From Miscanthus floridulus (lineage: Eukaryota; Streptophyta; Magnoliopsida; Poales; Poaceae), in assembly GCF_019320115.1 (NCBI RefSeq), contig NC_089583.1:79129928-79193927 (forward strand): a stretch of DNA of 64,000 nucleotides, in the 5' to 3' direction. Below are positions 11,477 to 21,600 of the stretch, piece after piece. Below the pieces are notes generated by a model. The model made no database searches. It had not been told where the DNA came from and saw only the letters and a list, made by a program, of their open reading frames with translations. Numbering within the stretch: position 1 is the stretch's first letter; the number at the start of each line of letters is the position of its first letter. The position numbers were made by a program, and so were the translations under genes.

Positions 11477-12241
11477 CTAGTCGTCGAGGCAGGTGGGGTC
11501 GACCGGGACGAGTTTGACGGCCTCCGTGGGCTCGAAAGTCCTGGTGCGACGCTTGGAGTCGGGCGCCTCGCTACCGAGTTTGTCGAGGTTAACGATGAGG
11601 GTCTCGGCCTCTACGATAGCCTCAGCATACTCGATGCACTCGACATCATAGTCATATGCATGCTCGTACATGGACCTGACAGTGATGATGTCGTTGGGGC
11701 TCGACATCTTGAGCTTGAGGTACGTGTAGTTTGGGACCGCCATGAACTTGGCGTAGCACGGCTGCCCCAAGATGGCGTGGTAAGTTCCCTTGAACCCAAC
11801 CACCTCAAAGGTGAGGACCTCCTTGCGGTAGTTGGAGGGAGTACCGAAGCAGACGGGCAAGTCGATGCGCCCAAGGGGCCATGTGCGTTTCCCCGGCACA
11901 ATGTCGTGGAAAGGCGTGGCGCCACCCCGGAGCTACGACTGGTCGAGCTCTAGGAGCTCTAGGGTGTTGGCATAGAGGATGTTGAGGTCGCTGCCTCCGT
12001 CCATCAATACCTTAGTGAGCCAGGTGTTGCCGATAATGGGGTCGACGACAAGTGGGTACTGCCTGGGGTTTAGGACATAATCAGGATGGTCGTCCCGGTC
12101 AAAGGTGATCACCTCCCAAGACCAGTTGAGGTACCGGGGAGCGGCCACCTTTACCGAGAAGACCTCCCAGCGCTCCCTCTTTTGGTGGTGTGCCGTGAGG
12201 CACGCTGAAGGCCCGCCGAAGATCATAAAGGCATTGTGCAC
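11477..12241 (-). pseudogene. Retroviral-type aspartic protease region
   Basis: The first part (11933-12241) carries the expected protease block, with KVLMDGGSDLNILY in the position of the usual D-T/S-G catalytic motif. The form DGGSDLNI is common in grass gypsy elements. The second part (11477-11899) holds FKGTYHAILGQPCYAKF, the C-terminal ILG motif of the fold. A break between 11900 and 11932 separates them. The enzyme would process the polyprotein, but it cannot be made in one piece here. Confidence 0.75.
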
Positions 12242-12334
12242 TTCGGGGAATCCGTTGTCCTTGTTGTCATCCTTATCGCTGGCACCCCTCTTCTTGTCAT
12301 CGTCGTCGGGGAGCCTGAGCTTGGCGTAGTAACT

Positions 12335-13253
12335 CTAGAGCATGGTGCACTCTTTGAGGGCATGCTTCACCGGGCCCTGGTGGTAATGGCAGGGTTTCTT
12401 AAGCATATCGTCGAAGAGCCCGGGCCCCCTGGGGCCTCGGGGATTTTTGCGCTCTACGGCCGTGACTAGGCCGGCCTCGAGGACTTCCTGCTTCCCCTGG
12501 TGACCCTTCTTCTTTTTCTTGGGGAGGTGGGGAGCCAAGGCCTCGGGGGCCTCGTCCCTCCGCTTCCCCTTGGCGTCGTTGTCGGGGAAGATGGCCCCAA
12601 CGGCCTCTTCGCCCGAGGCAAAGTTGGTGGCGATGTCAAGGAGTGTGGCCACCGAGGTTGGCATGTTCCAACCTAATTCTTGGACCATTTCCGAGTCGCC
12701 AACGCTTGGCAACTTAGTGCATTTCTTGGAGAAGCGACGGATGAAGTCTCGGAGAGACTCGTCCGGGCCCTGGCGACAACTTTTGAGGTCCTAGGAGTTC
12801 CCAAGGCGCATGTATGTGCCCTGAAAGTTCCCGACGAAGACCCTTACCAAGTCACGCCAGTCGTGGATTTGTGAGGGAGGGAGATGTTCAAGCCAGGCTC
12901 GTGCCGAGTCTGACAGGAACAACAGGAGGTTGCGGATGATGAGTAGGTCATCGTCCGCACCACCTAGCTGACAAGCTAGGCGGTAATCGGCCAGCCAAAG
13001 TTTGGGATTGGTCTCGCCGCTGTACTTCGTGAGGTTGCCCGGTTGTCTAAACTAGGCCGAAAAATGAGCAGCGCGGATGGCTCTGCTAAAGACTCGAGGA
13101 CCAGGTGGCTCAGGGGAAGGACTGCGGTCTTCCCCGCTGTCGTAGCGGCCACCTCGGTGCGGATGGTAGCCCCGAGTGGGCCCCTCATTGTTGTGGCACC
13201 GTCGCCTACTGACCACCTCGTGGTCGCCCTGCGCCTCGCGTCGGTTGCCAAGG
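12335..13253 (-). pseudogene. gag capsid-like core (Retrotrans_gag)
   Basis: Read on the minus strand from about 13050, the frame gives LADYRLACQLGG, then FLSDSARAWLEHLP and a WRDLVRVFVGNFQGTY segment, the hallmark of the gypsy Retrotrans_gag domain. An in-frame TAG lies near 12791, another near 13055. Downstream (12335-12712) come a basic linker with a KKKKK run and a CxYHxG…H-C segment (PCHYHQGPVKHALKEC), the usual variant zinc-knuckle of this lineage. The capsid would form the virus-like particle; this copy is interrupted. Confidence 0.75.
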
Positions 13254-13660
13254 CGGTCGTGTAGCAAGGGGACCCTGATGATTGTTGGTGCTCGAGCGGG
13301 TTCAGGACGAGCCGAGGCCTCCCTGTCCTACCGAGGCGGTACTGTGGGAAGGTCCGTGGCGCCTCCGCGCCATCGGGAGGTAGAACTCTTGGCCTGCTGC
13401 ACCGCGGCGGTCTCGAGGAGATCCCGGAGCTCGCCGCGGACCCATCACCCCTCCGTGGTAGAGGGCTCGGGCATCGTTCGGACTAGCATCGCTGTAGCCG
13501 CGATGTTCTGGCTAGCGCGATTGAAGATTAGGGGTTGCTTACCCCCTTCATCGTCGTTGATGCGGTGGTGGACGTCGCAGGCCCTCCGCCGGGCTCCTCC
13601 GCCATCACCGCGACCTTGCTGCTCCTACTCGAGAGTGTCTCGAAGCTACTGTAGAAGGAG

Positions 13661-14521
13661 TCAGTCTTGTTTGACCTTGGCCTGAAGCTCACAGAGCTGC
13701 TCTAGGTCCGGGCGTCGAAGTTGTCCGGGGGCAAGGTTCTTGTTCTGCGCTACCGGTGGGACAATGCGTGAAGGTGTTGCATCGCCTGCTCCCTGGCGAA
13801 GCAGTGAATGGTGGCCTGCCCCCTCATCCTCATCGCCCGTGCTCGGCATCCCGAGTCCGATGTGGAAGCACTCACGAGTGGGATCGTAAGTGCCTTCGTC
13901 GTTAGAGTCAGAGTAGCCGAAGCAGTAGTCGCTCGCGGCCAGGAAGCCGCGCATGGCTTTAGGGTCGCAAAGTTTGGAGAAGTCCGCTCTGGCCCACGCC
14001 TCGTCCTCCTCTGAGGAGTCAGCGTGGGTGTGAGTCAAAGTCGTGGTGCCAAAGTCAAGGGCGAAGCGTTGGTGGCATCCTGAGGGCTCTACATGAGCAG
14101 AAATGTAGGCGGAAGCATAGGTGGCGGCGACATTTCTCAACCCGAAGGGGTACGAGGATGGTGCCATCACCAAGCTTTGCTCCGCCGAAGTCAACTCCTC
14201 AGGAGGTGGCGGAGCAGAGCTTGATGATGGGGCATCGTCATGCGCCACCGCCGTCTTTCCTTTGTCCAGGCTCAGGCTAGATAGGTCCCCAACCAGGGAC
14301 CTTGTGCCAACAGTTGGGCGTGGGATACCGGTGGAGCACGGCACGTCTCCTTGAGCTTGCGTGGCGTCGGGGTGGTCCTGCCCGTGCCTCGCTTGGTGAG
14401 CACGACGGGGGCGGTGGCCAGGGCGCCGTCTGTGCCTGGGCTGCTGGGGTGTGACGTTGTCGATGGTCAGTGGGACTCTGGGTGAGAGGAGTACCATATC
14501 GTACTCATGTCCTAGAGACAT
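13661..14521 (-). pseudogene. gag N-terminal region
   Basis: This 286-codon open segment begins near the 5' LTR, which fits the start of the polyprotein. It is hydrophilic, rich in Pro, Ser and acidic residues, and contains the segment TRECFHIGLG, which I recognise as characteristic of RIRE2-like grass gag proteins. No catalytic motif is expected here. It is followed by the capsid-like part in the next entry after frame interruptions at about 13250-13660. Assignment rests on position and composition, with moderate confidence. Confidence 0.65.
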
Positions 14522-14624
14522 GAACTATAGGCTCCTAAACCAGATTATCGTGCCGAGACGCAGTGGTTGCACGGGGTCTGCCATCCAGAACTTGTCGGGA
14601 TGATGAAGATGACATGCAGTAGAA

Positions 14625-14642
14625 CCCCTACCTAGCGCGCCA
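14625..14642 (-). other. Putative tRNA primer-binding site
   Basis: Immediately inside the 5' LTR, after two spacer bases, the minus strand reads TGGCGCGCTAGGTAGGGG. It starts with TGGCGC, as in many grass gypsy elements, and would pair with a tRNA 3' end terminating GCGCCA. I cannot name the tRNA with confidence. Confidence 0.65.
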
Positions 14643-14644
14643 AC

Positions 14645-16045
14645 TGTCGGTGTTTTGGACCGGTGGGCTCTCAACCAACTAGTAAAAATGTACTGCGTGC
14701 CCCTAATCTAGGATGGTGATGCAAAGGGACACAAGGTTTATACTGGTTCGGGCAATAGGTGCCCTACATCCAGTCTGAGAGATCAATCTTGTATTCCTTA
14801 CATCGAAGTGCTCGTAGTAGGGGGTTACAAGCAGGGCGAGAGAGGGAGCTAGTCCCAGGTCTCTGCGTGGAGCGGCATGGATTGCTTGAGATGTTGATCT
14901 TAGGCGGTGGGGAAGCATGAGCGTTACAGAGTGTCGAGCGTGTGTTCGTCTACCTCGTGAGCCCGTCTATGCCTGGGTGTGTGCGAGCGTGAGAGTAAGT
15001 TTGTCCTCTTATATGTGTTCATCTATCTTGTGCGCTCGGGTTCCCCTTAGAAATGGCCCCAATCCCTCCCTTTTATAGTTGAAGGGGGACAGGGGTGATA
15101 CATGTGTTAGCTACGTGGCGTCGTGCGAACAGAGGCGACATGTCCGAGCCCTGTGGCATGTTACTGTGGTGGCATGGTTGATGGAGTGGTCCTGCCCTTG
15201 AAGTGCTGGAGTAACGCGCCGGTCACATCCGATCTTGTGCGTCGTGGGAGCTCCAGTAATAGCTTGACACAGGGCCTGGCAAACGACGTGCTGGTTGCTG
15301 TGTGTTGACCGCGTGAAGAGCTGAGGCTCAGTTGATGCTGAGGCCGAGCCATCGTGGGGGGCTCGGCGGGCGCGAATCTCGAGGTTGCCGAGACTCTAAA
15401 GTAGACTGTCGAGGCGTGGAGGGAGCAGTTGGTCATGTACACTGATTCCGAGGCTATAGTAACCCGGACTTGACTCCGCACGCCGCGTTGTTCCTGGAGC
15501 AGGGGTCAGGTAGCACAGCGCAGTACGGGCGCCGGTCGTGGGCACAGCACCGAGCACAACGGCTGGTAACCCCTGCCCTGTCCTGTCCTGGACGGCATGG
15601 CTTCGATGTGACTGGCGTCTCGTCGGCCACTCCGCTGTGTCGAGCCGTCGTTCGGCTGATATCGCGGGAGCGGTTGAACGCGCCGGTCGGACGTGACATC
15701 TTGTCCGAGAAGTTGGTCGAGGCGGAGGCGACGGGGTTGTTTTGCCGAGCCGGCCTTGAGTGAGGCGGAGAATCGGCGTCTCGTCCGAGGCTGTACGCGC
15801 GGGGCCTCGGGCGAGATGGAGAATCGGTTCCCCGGCCGAGGCCTTTCGCGTGAGGCCTTGAGCGAGGCGGAAAATCGGTAGACCGTCCGAGGCCTCTCGT
15901 GCGAGGCTTCTAGCGAGGCGAAGAGTAGGTGGCCTCGGACATAGCCGGGGTTTAGCCAATAGTTATCTCTTGGCTTTGATTTTGACGGGGTCTAAGCGTT
16001 TTTTTCGATTGTTACTTAGGGGACCTCTTCTCGTGGTACCCGACA
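14645..16045 (-). repeat. 5' LTR of the gypsy element
   Basis: This 1,401-bp copy is the promoter-bearing LTR for the minus-strand polyprotein. It matches 1575-2972 along its whole length with scattered transitions. The right boundary CCGACA is followed directly by the AAAGT target duplication. Its inner edge adjoins a TGGCGC-type primer-binding site. Confidence 0.93.
15071..15077 (-). promoter_or_regulatory. TATA box of the 5' LTR
   Basis: On the minus strand this reads TATAAAAGG, preceded by a purine/pyrimidine-rich stretch. It is conserved at the equivalent place in the other LTR (2001-2007). It is the only strong TATA motif seen in the LTR on the coding strand. Its function is inferred from motif and location. 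Confidence 0.6.
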
Positions 16046-16586
16046 AAAGTATTTTATAAACTATAGTATTTTTCCAAAACTCCGCATCCAAATAGGACCT
16101 AATGGTTTAGATTTGTCATAAGCTAAATCATTTTAAATTTGATTAAATTTATAAAAAATACTAATTTTTATTATACCAAATTTATATTAGATTTCTCATA
16201 AAATATATTTTCATATTTTACTTATTTGATGCCATAAGTATTGATGTTGTTTCCTATAAATTCAGTTAAATTTAAATTGGTTTGATTTAGGATAAACCTA
16301 GAACATCAATTATTTTAGTATATAGGAGGGAGTAAATAATCATGCTGCATAAATTGAAGAAAATATGTATGGATAAAGAAGTTATCGTCTTCTCGGTTTT
16401 AATCATCTTAGCGTACATGTGCCTTGGCAGCCCAGTTTAGCCCATGTAAAAATGCTTAATGACGCGTCCTATCCAACCAAGGTAGGCCATTTAGCCTCAA
16501 AACAAAATGGTATCTTCTTCGGGGAGGCCCAACTAGCGCTCAAGTTTAGTTTTTGTCCCAAATTGGATTATAGCCCAATTTACTAG
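16046..16586. other. AT-rich flank with degenerate Stowaway-like end
   Basis: After the AAAGT duplication the DNA is AT-rich and non-coding. Around 16322-16334 it contains TATAGGAGGGAGTA, which resembles the terminal motif of Stowaway-type or related grass elements, but no matching left end could be placed. I see no gene. Confidence 0.4.
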
Positions 16587-16829
16587 GGCCTTGTTTAGAT
16601 GCATCCCAAATTCCAAGTTTTTTCACTCTCTTTCCATCACATCAATTTTTAGCCGCTTGCATGGAGTATTAAATGTAGGTAAAAAAAATAACTAATTACA
16701 CAGTTTAGTTGGAAATCACGAGATGAATCTTTTGAGCCTAGTTGGTCCACGATTGGACAATATTTGTCAAATAAGACGAAAGTGGTACTATTCATCGGGT
16801 TGAAATTTTTTCGCAATCTAAACGAGGCC
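16587..16829. mobile_element. PIF/Harbinger-like MITE (243 bp)
   Basis: The ends are imperfect inverted repeats. The left reads GGCCTTGTTTAGAT and the reverse complement of the right reads GGCCTCGTTTAGAT. Both sides are flanked by TAG (16584-16586 and 16830-16832), a 3-bp target duplication as made by PIF/Harbinger transposases. There is no coding capacity. Elements with this GGCCTTGTTTAG end are very common in grass gene flanks. Confidence 0.8.
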
Positions 16830-16910
16830 TAGTTAAATTGATGCCTCCTGGGTTAGAAAATACAAAGCCAACAAAAAAATCGATTATTTTAGAAACTAGA
16901 AGAATGCCGC

Positions 16911-17449
16911 TAGGCCTGGACAAAATACCCGATACCCATTACCCATACCCGAATTACTTGAACCCGAACCCGAGGTACCCGATCCTAAATTCAGATAGCA
17001 ATTTTGATTACTTGAAATTAGTTTGGGTAATTCGGGTAATATCCCCTAGTACCCAAACTATCCAAACTACCCAAAGATTTTTTTTATCTTTGTATTTATC
17101 ATGTGTTGTTAGTTGAACACTTTAACTTATCACTTTGTTAGAATGTAATTCTCTCTATTTGAACAAGTGACTGTAATATATTATTCTCTGCAAATTGTTG
17201 TTAAAATTCTATACAAATTGCTGCTGAAATTATGTATAGATCGCTACTAAAATTTAGTGTATTTTGCTGTTTTCTGTAAATTCGGGTATATCGGGTAATA
17301 CCTGAACCTGAATCCGAATTATTGGGTACCCGAATTTGCGGGTAGTGTTTTTTCGGGGCTAATATCGGATAGCAATTTTCATTACCCGAATTTTGAATTA
17401 CCTGAATTCCCCAACCAAAAAAATCAAGTAACCCGAACGCCCAAGGCTA
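16911..17449. mobile_element. Non-autonomous hAT element with ACCCGA subterminal repeats
   Basis: The left end is TAGGCCTGGAC and the right end reverse-complemented is TAGCCTTGGGC. The flanking octamers are AATGCCGC (16903-16910) and AATGCCAC (17450-17457), 7 of 8 matching, as expected for a hAT 8-bp target duplication. Both subterminal regions are packed with ACCCGA/TCGGGT and TACCCG motifs in both orientations, the usual hAT transposase-binding design. The 539 bp contain no transposase. It was presumably mobilised in trans. Confidence 0.75.
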
Positions 17450-17626
17450 AATGCCACACGCATTGCTACGAGAAGCACAAGTAAAATTATACTATTTATG
17501 TTTACTTATATGGATAAATAAATATTATAATATATGTTAGTGTTTGATTTTTAGTTTTACGATGTGGATAACTAAATATATATTATTAAATAATATCGTA
17601 TGCTGATGTGAATAGTTTGAGAGGAT

Positions 17627-18280
17627 TATGGAGGATGGAATCTGTACAACAAATGGCTTGAGTTCGTTGAGCTTTGGGATCTTGTAAGTGTCGTCCAATT
17701 GGTTGATCGGGAGGACACCATTTCTTGGGGATGGACACCCGATGGATGTTATAGTGCAAAATCGGCATACTTGGCGCAATTCGAAGGATCTCATCCCCCT
17801 TTCAACACCAAGTCCATTTGGAGGGCACGCGCAGAAGGTAAACATCGGTTCTTCACTTGGCTGCTGATACAAGCAAAAATATTGACGGTCGATAAGCTAC
17901 TACAGAGGAACTGGCCGTGCAACCCGGTCTGTTCGTTGTGCGACCAGCAGCCAGAGACGGCACTCCACCTCTGTGTTCTCTGTCCATTTGCATTAGAGAT
18001 TTGGTCCCTTGTCAAAAGTTGGGCGGGTGACTGCATTTCATTGCCTACTCCGGGCGTGCAGACAATGCAGCACTGGTGGAAGAATGCTCTCTAGAGACAA
18101 TCCGCTAATCAGCAGCGAACAACAGCGGCAATCCTTATGTACACAACTTGGAATATTTGGAAAGAGCGTAACCGAAGGATCTTCCAGGAAACGGAGAGGA
18201 CTCCCGTTCAGGTGTTAGGATTAATCAAGGATGAGTTGGGACTAATGACACAGGCTCGCGGACGTCCAGTAGTTCCCTGA
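17627..18280 (+). pseudogene. 5'-truncated LINE tail (zf-RVT region)
   Basis: The frame reads LVDREDTISWGWTPDGCYSA and then a zinc-binding segment with Cys-x2-Cys and His/Cys ligands (PVCSLCDQQPETALHLCVLCPFA), the zf-RVT motif found after the RT of plant L1-type LINEs. A TAG at 18092-18094 interrupts it, and the frame resumes with TTWNIWKERNRRIF up to TGA at 18278. The same motif order occurs at 28570-29150 in the larger LINE, so this is a tail of a related family member. It ends only ~330 bp before the transporter start codon. Confidence 0.85.
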
Positions 18281-18611
18281 TGGTATCTCCATCACCTTTT
18301 GTATGTTTTCAGTGTTAGTGTTGTCTGGCTAAATTTGTTTGTTTCCACCAATTTGTCAACGCCTTCTCCTGATCTGCTGGTAAGCTGGTCAGCTTTCAAC
18401 TTCACCTTCCCAAGCTCAAGTCTTCCCCGGTCCTACTCCATCTCCACCCCCCACGAGCTCCATAAACTAATCTCAGATGTCAAGCTCGCTTCAAATTCTT
18501 AAATCCATTTCCAACCCTTGCATCTGAGCACCGCATTGCTCGAGAACTCGCCTAGCAAGAAACCATCAAGAAGGGAAGGGAGCTTAGGCACCAGTCAAGA
18601 ATCCAAGAACC
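18281..18611 (+). promoter_or_regulatory. Probable promoter and 5' UTR of the transporter gene
   Basis: Only about 330 bp separate the LINE tail from the ATG at 18612. The last 230 bp are pyrimidine-rich (CTTCACCTTCCC, CCCCGGTCC, CCACCCCCCACG), as in many grass 5' UTRs. I see no convincing TATA box. The first part probably still belongs to the LINE 3' UTR. Confidence 0.45.
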
Positions 18612-21600
18612 ATGCTGGAAGATGACGCCGCCGTGGACGCGGATAGCCTCGTCGGCCAGGACCCGAGGTCGGGGGCGCGGCCAAGCGGCGGTGAGCGCGA
18701 CTGGGCGGCGGCCGTGCTGGAGCCGGTGCGGTGGATGCGGATGCTGTGCCGGGAGCTGGGCGCGACGTTCGTGGCTGGGGTGGTGCTGGTGTACGGCCTC
18801 AGCCAGGGCTTCGCCGGCTCCTTCTTCCGAGTGGCGTCGGACTACTACTGGAAGGACGTGCAGCGGGTGCAGCCGGCCACTGTGCAGTTCCTCTCCGTCT
18901 TCTTCTACATTCCATGGGTGCTCAAGCCGCTCTGGGGGATCATGACCGACGTCTTTCCCGTCTGCGGGTACCGCCGCCGCCCGTACTTCCTTTTCTCAGG
19001 TCAGCCGGCCGGCCGGGAATCAATCGTCAAGGCAATTTTTTTTTTCAAACGAATCATCTTCAAAGCCATCTTTTTTATCTGTTGCCATTGTTATGTGGTA
19101 GGTGTTAATTTCAGTTATATACATGCCTGCGTATAAACAGATTTCATTTTCCCCACAAGGATTTACCAATGCTTACTGTTAGGCCCCTTTTGGATTTGGA
19201 TATGTTAATTGGTTACAATTGTTTATGCTCTTGATAAATAATGGCTTGACCATTGCTGTGGTGGTAGCTGAAAAACATGGCTCTAATTCAGCTTAACCAT
19301 TGCTGGCTGTGGACTTTGTGAGTCTGAAAGGGATTTTGTAAATGTGGATGAGAGTGTTTCGACTGTGACATACCATTGTGGAGTAGGTTTGAATCCTTGG
19401 CAGTGTGTGCATTGTTAATTGGATGTTTGATCTTAATTAGTCGGTGAAAAAATATGAGTGAGGTAGTGTTTGCCTCCTTTTGGGGTAAGATTATTTAGTA
19501 CATGTCACTTTCAGCTTGTTTACCATTTTCAGCACAGTTTTCATGTTTTCCAGTCTAAGTCTTATCTAGTTGTGTTGCGTGTAGTAGACTCTTCTTTCCA
19601 TGCCTACAATTTTGAAAAGCTCCGTGTGAGTATTCATCTGTGTAATTTTTATCTCATTTAATTTATTTGGTTGGTAAATTGTTATTATTCTGCAATTAAT
19701 TGGAGTGTACGCAACAGGAACATCTTAGCTAAACGCCTAAACTCTTGCCTTTTGCATTTTCCCCCCTTTTTGCGAGACCAATTCTCAGAATGATGTGACA
19801 GTAACATACGATGCCATAATGAATTAATTGGAGTTAGCTATTTTTACATTTTCTTCTAGTAGCATGATTGTACGGTGAAAATAGGAGACAAATGCAAAGA
19901 TGATTGTTAATACTGTTGCTTTATTATGGCTCCAAAGATATTAAGTAGATTACAGGTTTATAACTGCATATTTGGTTTATTTTAACCAAATACATGGACT
20001 GTAGGAGTTATGATTTGTCAGAGAGATCAATAGTTGTAGCAATTGTAGACATTTCTTATGGGAAACGGCAAGGTTCCCTACTGGCACGTAGCAACTGTAG
20101 GCTTCACTGATAAATCCTTGTTTATTTTTCATGATGGTAGGAATACTTGGAATGGTTTCAGCTGCTATCGTTGCCATAACTATTGGATTGCCAGTGAGTT
20201 CTGCTGTACTTTGCTTGGTGGGAATCTCAACTGCAGTCGCCATTGCTGATGTAACAATAGATGCTTGCATTGCAAAGAATAGTATTGATAAGCCGGCGCT
20301 GGCTCCAGATATGCAGAGCCTTTGTGCATTCTCATCATCTCTAGGTGCACTTGTTGGGTATGCTACAAGTGGCATGTTTGTCCATCATCTTGGAGCACAG
20401 GTCAATTTCTGTCCAAATGCTCTATTTTGCTAAGTTTCATCCATGTCTGTTGGTTCAGTGAGAAATTGTATGTTGAATGACTTTTGGCTTAATGTAGGGT
20501 GCGTTAGGTGTTATGGCTATACCTCCTGTCACAGTGGTTTTCCTTGGATTTTTCATATATGAGCTGAAAGCACGTCAACATAATGTTAAAGAGAAGGTAT
20601 GTTCATCGGCGATCTTTCACCATTTAGTTATGATCACATTACTACATTTTATCAAACATGATGTTCTATATGGCAGCATCTCATGTGGCTTGCTTTGTCC
20701 AAGCTGAATTGTGTTATTCTACATTATTCTTCCAGAATACTATTCTAGCAAAGTTTTAGAATAAAATAACTCTGATGCTTCAGCAATTGAAATTCTTCAG
20801 GTAAATCGTTAAATAAATTAATGATTTCTCTGTTGAACAAGAAGTGAACCTAGCGAGTTAAAGTTAACTGAAGAGAGTGGCGATGCATATGTGTGTGGAT
20901 GGGTGAGTGGGGACAAGAATCCATGTACACACAACGTCGTAGTGATGAAAGAAACATGAAGAATACAGAATAACTTGATTTCTCACTGATATGCTAATGA
21001 AATGCAGGTTTTGAACAAGGTTAGTGGGGCAGTGAAAGGAATGGTTCGGACTATAAGGTATCCAGTAGTGTGGAAGCCATCTCTTTACATGTTCCTTTCG
21101 CTGGCTCTGAGTATCAGCACCCATGAGGGGCAATTCTACTGGTATACTAACAAGACACCACCTAATCCTGGATTTTCACAGGTAAAAGTTCGTTTCCTTG
21201 CCTGCTTGATGTGATTGCTAATCAGTAGATCTGTTGAACCGAGCAATAGTAATCTTTCTTTTCGAGAACAGAACAATGTTAATCTTGATCTGCAACATAA
21301 TGGCCTGGTCCTGCACGATCTGAAGTCCGTGGCATGGATGACCCAAAGATGCAGTCTGTTCAGAAAAATGGGTCTGCAGTTAAAAAATAAAATGAGACCA
21401 ACCTATGAGGAACTAGATGGTTTTTCATTAATTAAGAAGAAAATAGGTACCCAAATTCGAGTTGAAGATGAAAGTGAACCTAGGTGGTTAGATGCATGAC
21501 TACAAGTATCATCCAACTAGTTGAGTTAGGCTCACTTTGAATCTGCAATTCATATTAGTGAGCATATTCTGTGTAGGGAGGTCATGTTTGTTGTTTTGTA

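Larger units (their letters stand above)
1575..16045 (-). mobile_element. Complete Ty3/gypsy LTR retrotransposon, Tat lineage, degenerate
   Basis: The element is 14.5 kb. Both LTRs begin TGTCGG and end CCGACA, and the insertion is flanked by the 5-bp direct repeat AAAGT (1570-1574 and 16046-16050). The coding order on the minus strand is gag, protease, RT, RNase H, integrase, which is the Ty3/gypsy order. A separate gene runs on the plus strand between integrase and the left LTR, an arrangement known from Tat-type grass elements such as Grande and RIRE2. An archaeal-type RNase H module after RT also fits Tat. Nearly every domain is interrupted by stops, so the copy is not autonomous. A hand count over the first ~400 aligned LTR bases gives about 20 differences, mostly transitions, so the insertion is probably one to a few million years old. 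The family assignment comes from architecture, not from a database match. Confidence 0.93.

Noticed and set aside
11345..11953. 202-codon plus-strand frame over the gypsy protease
   Set aside because: It is antisense to the recognised protease region (DGGSDLNI, ILGQP) and has no domain of its own.
21215..21499. 94-codon open frame in transporter intron 4
   Set aside because: No homology that I recognise, no splice connection in phase with the transporter, and located in intron DNA. A small unknown gene is not excluded.
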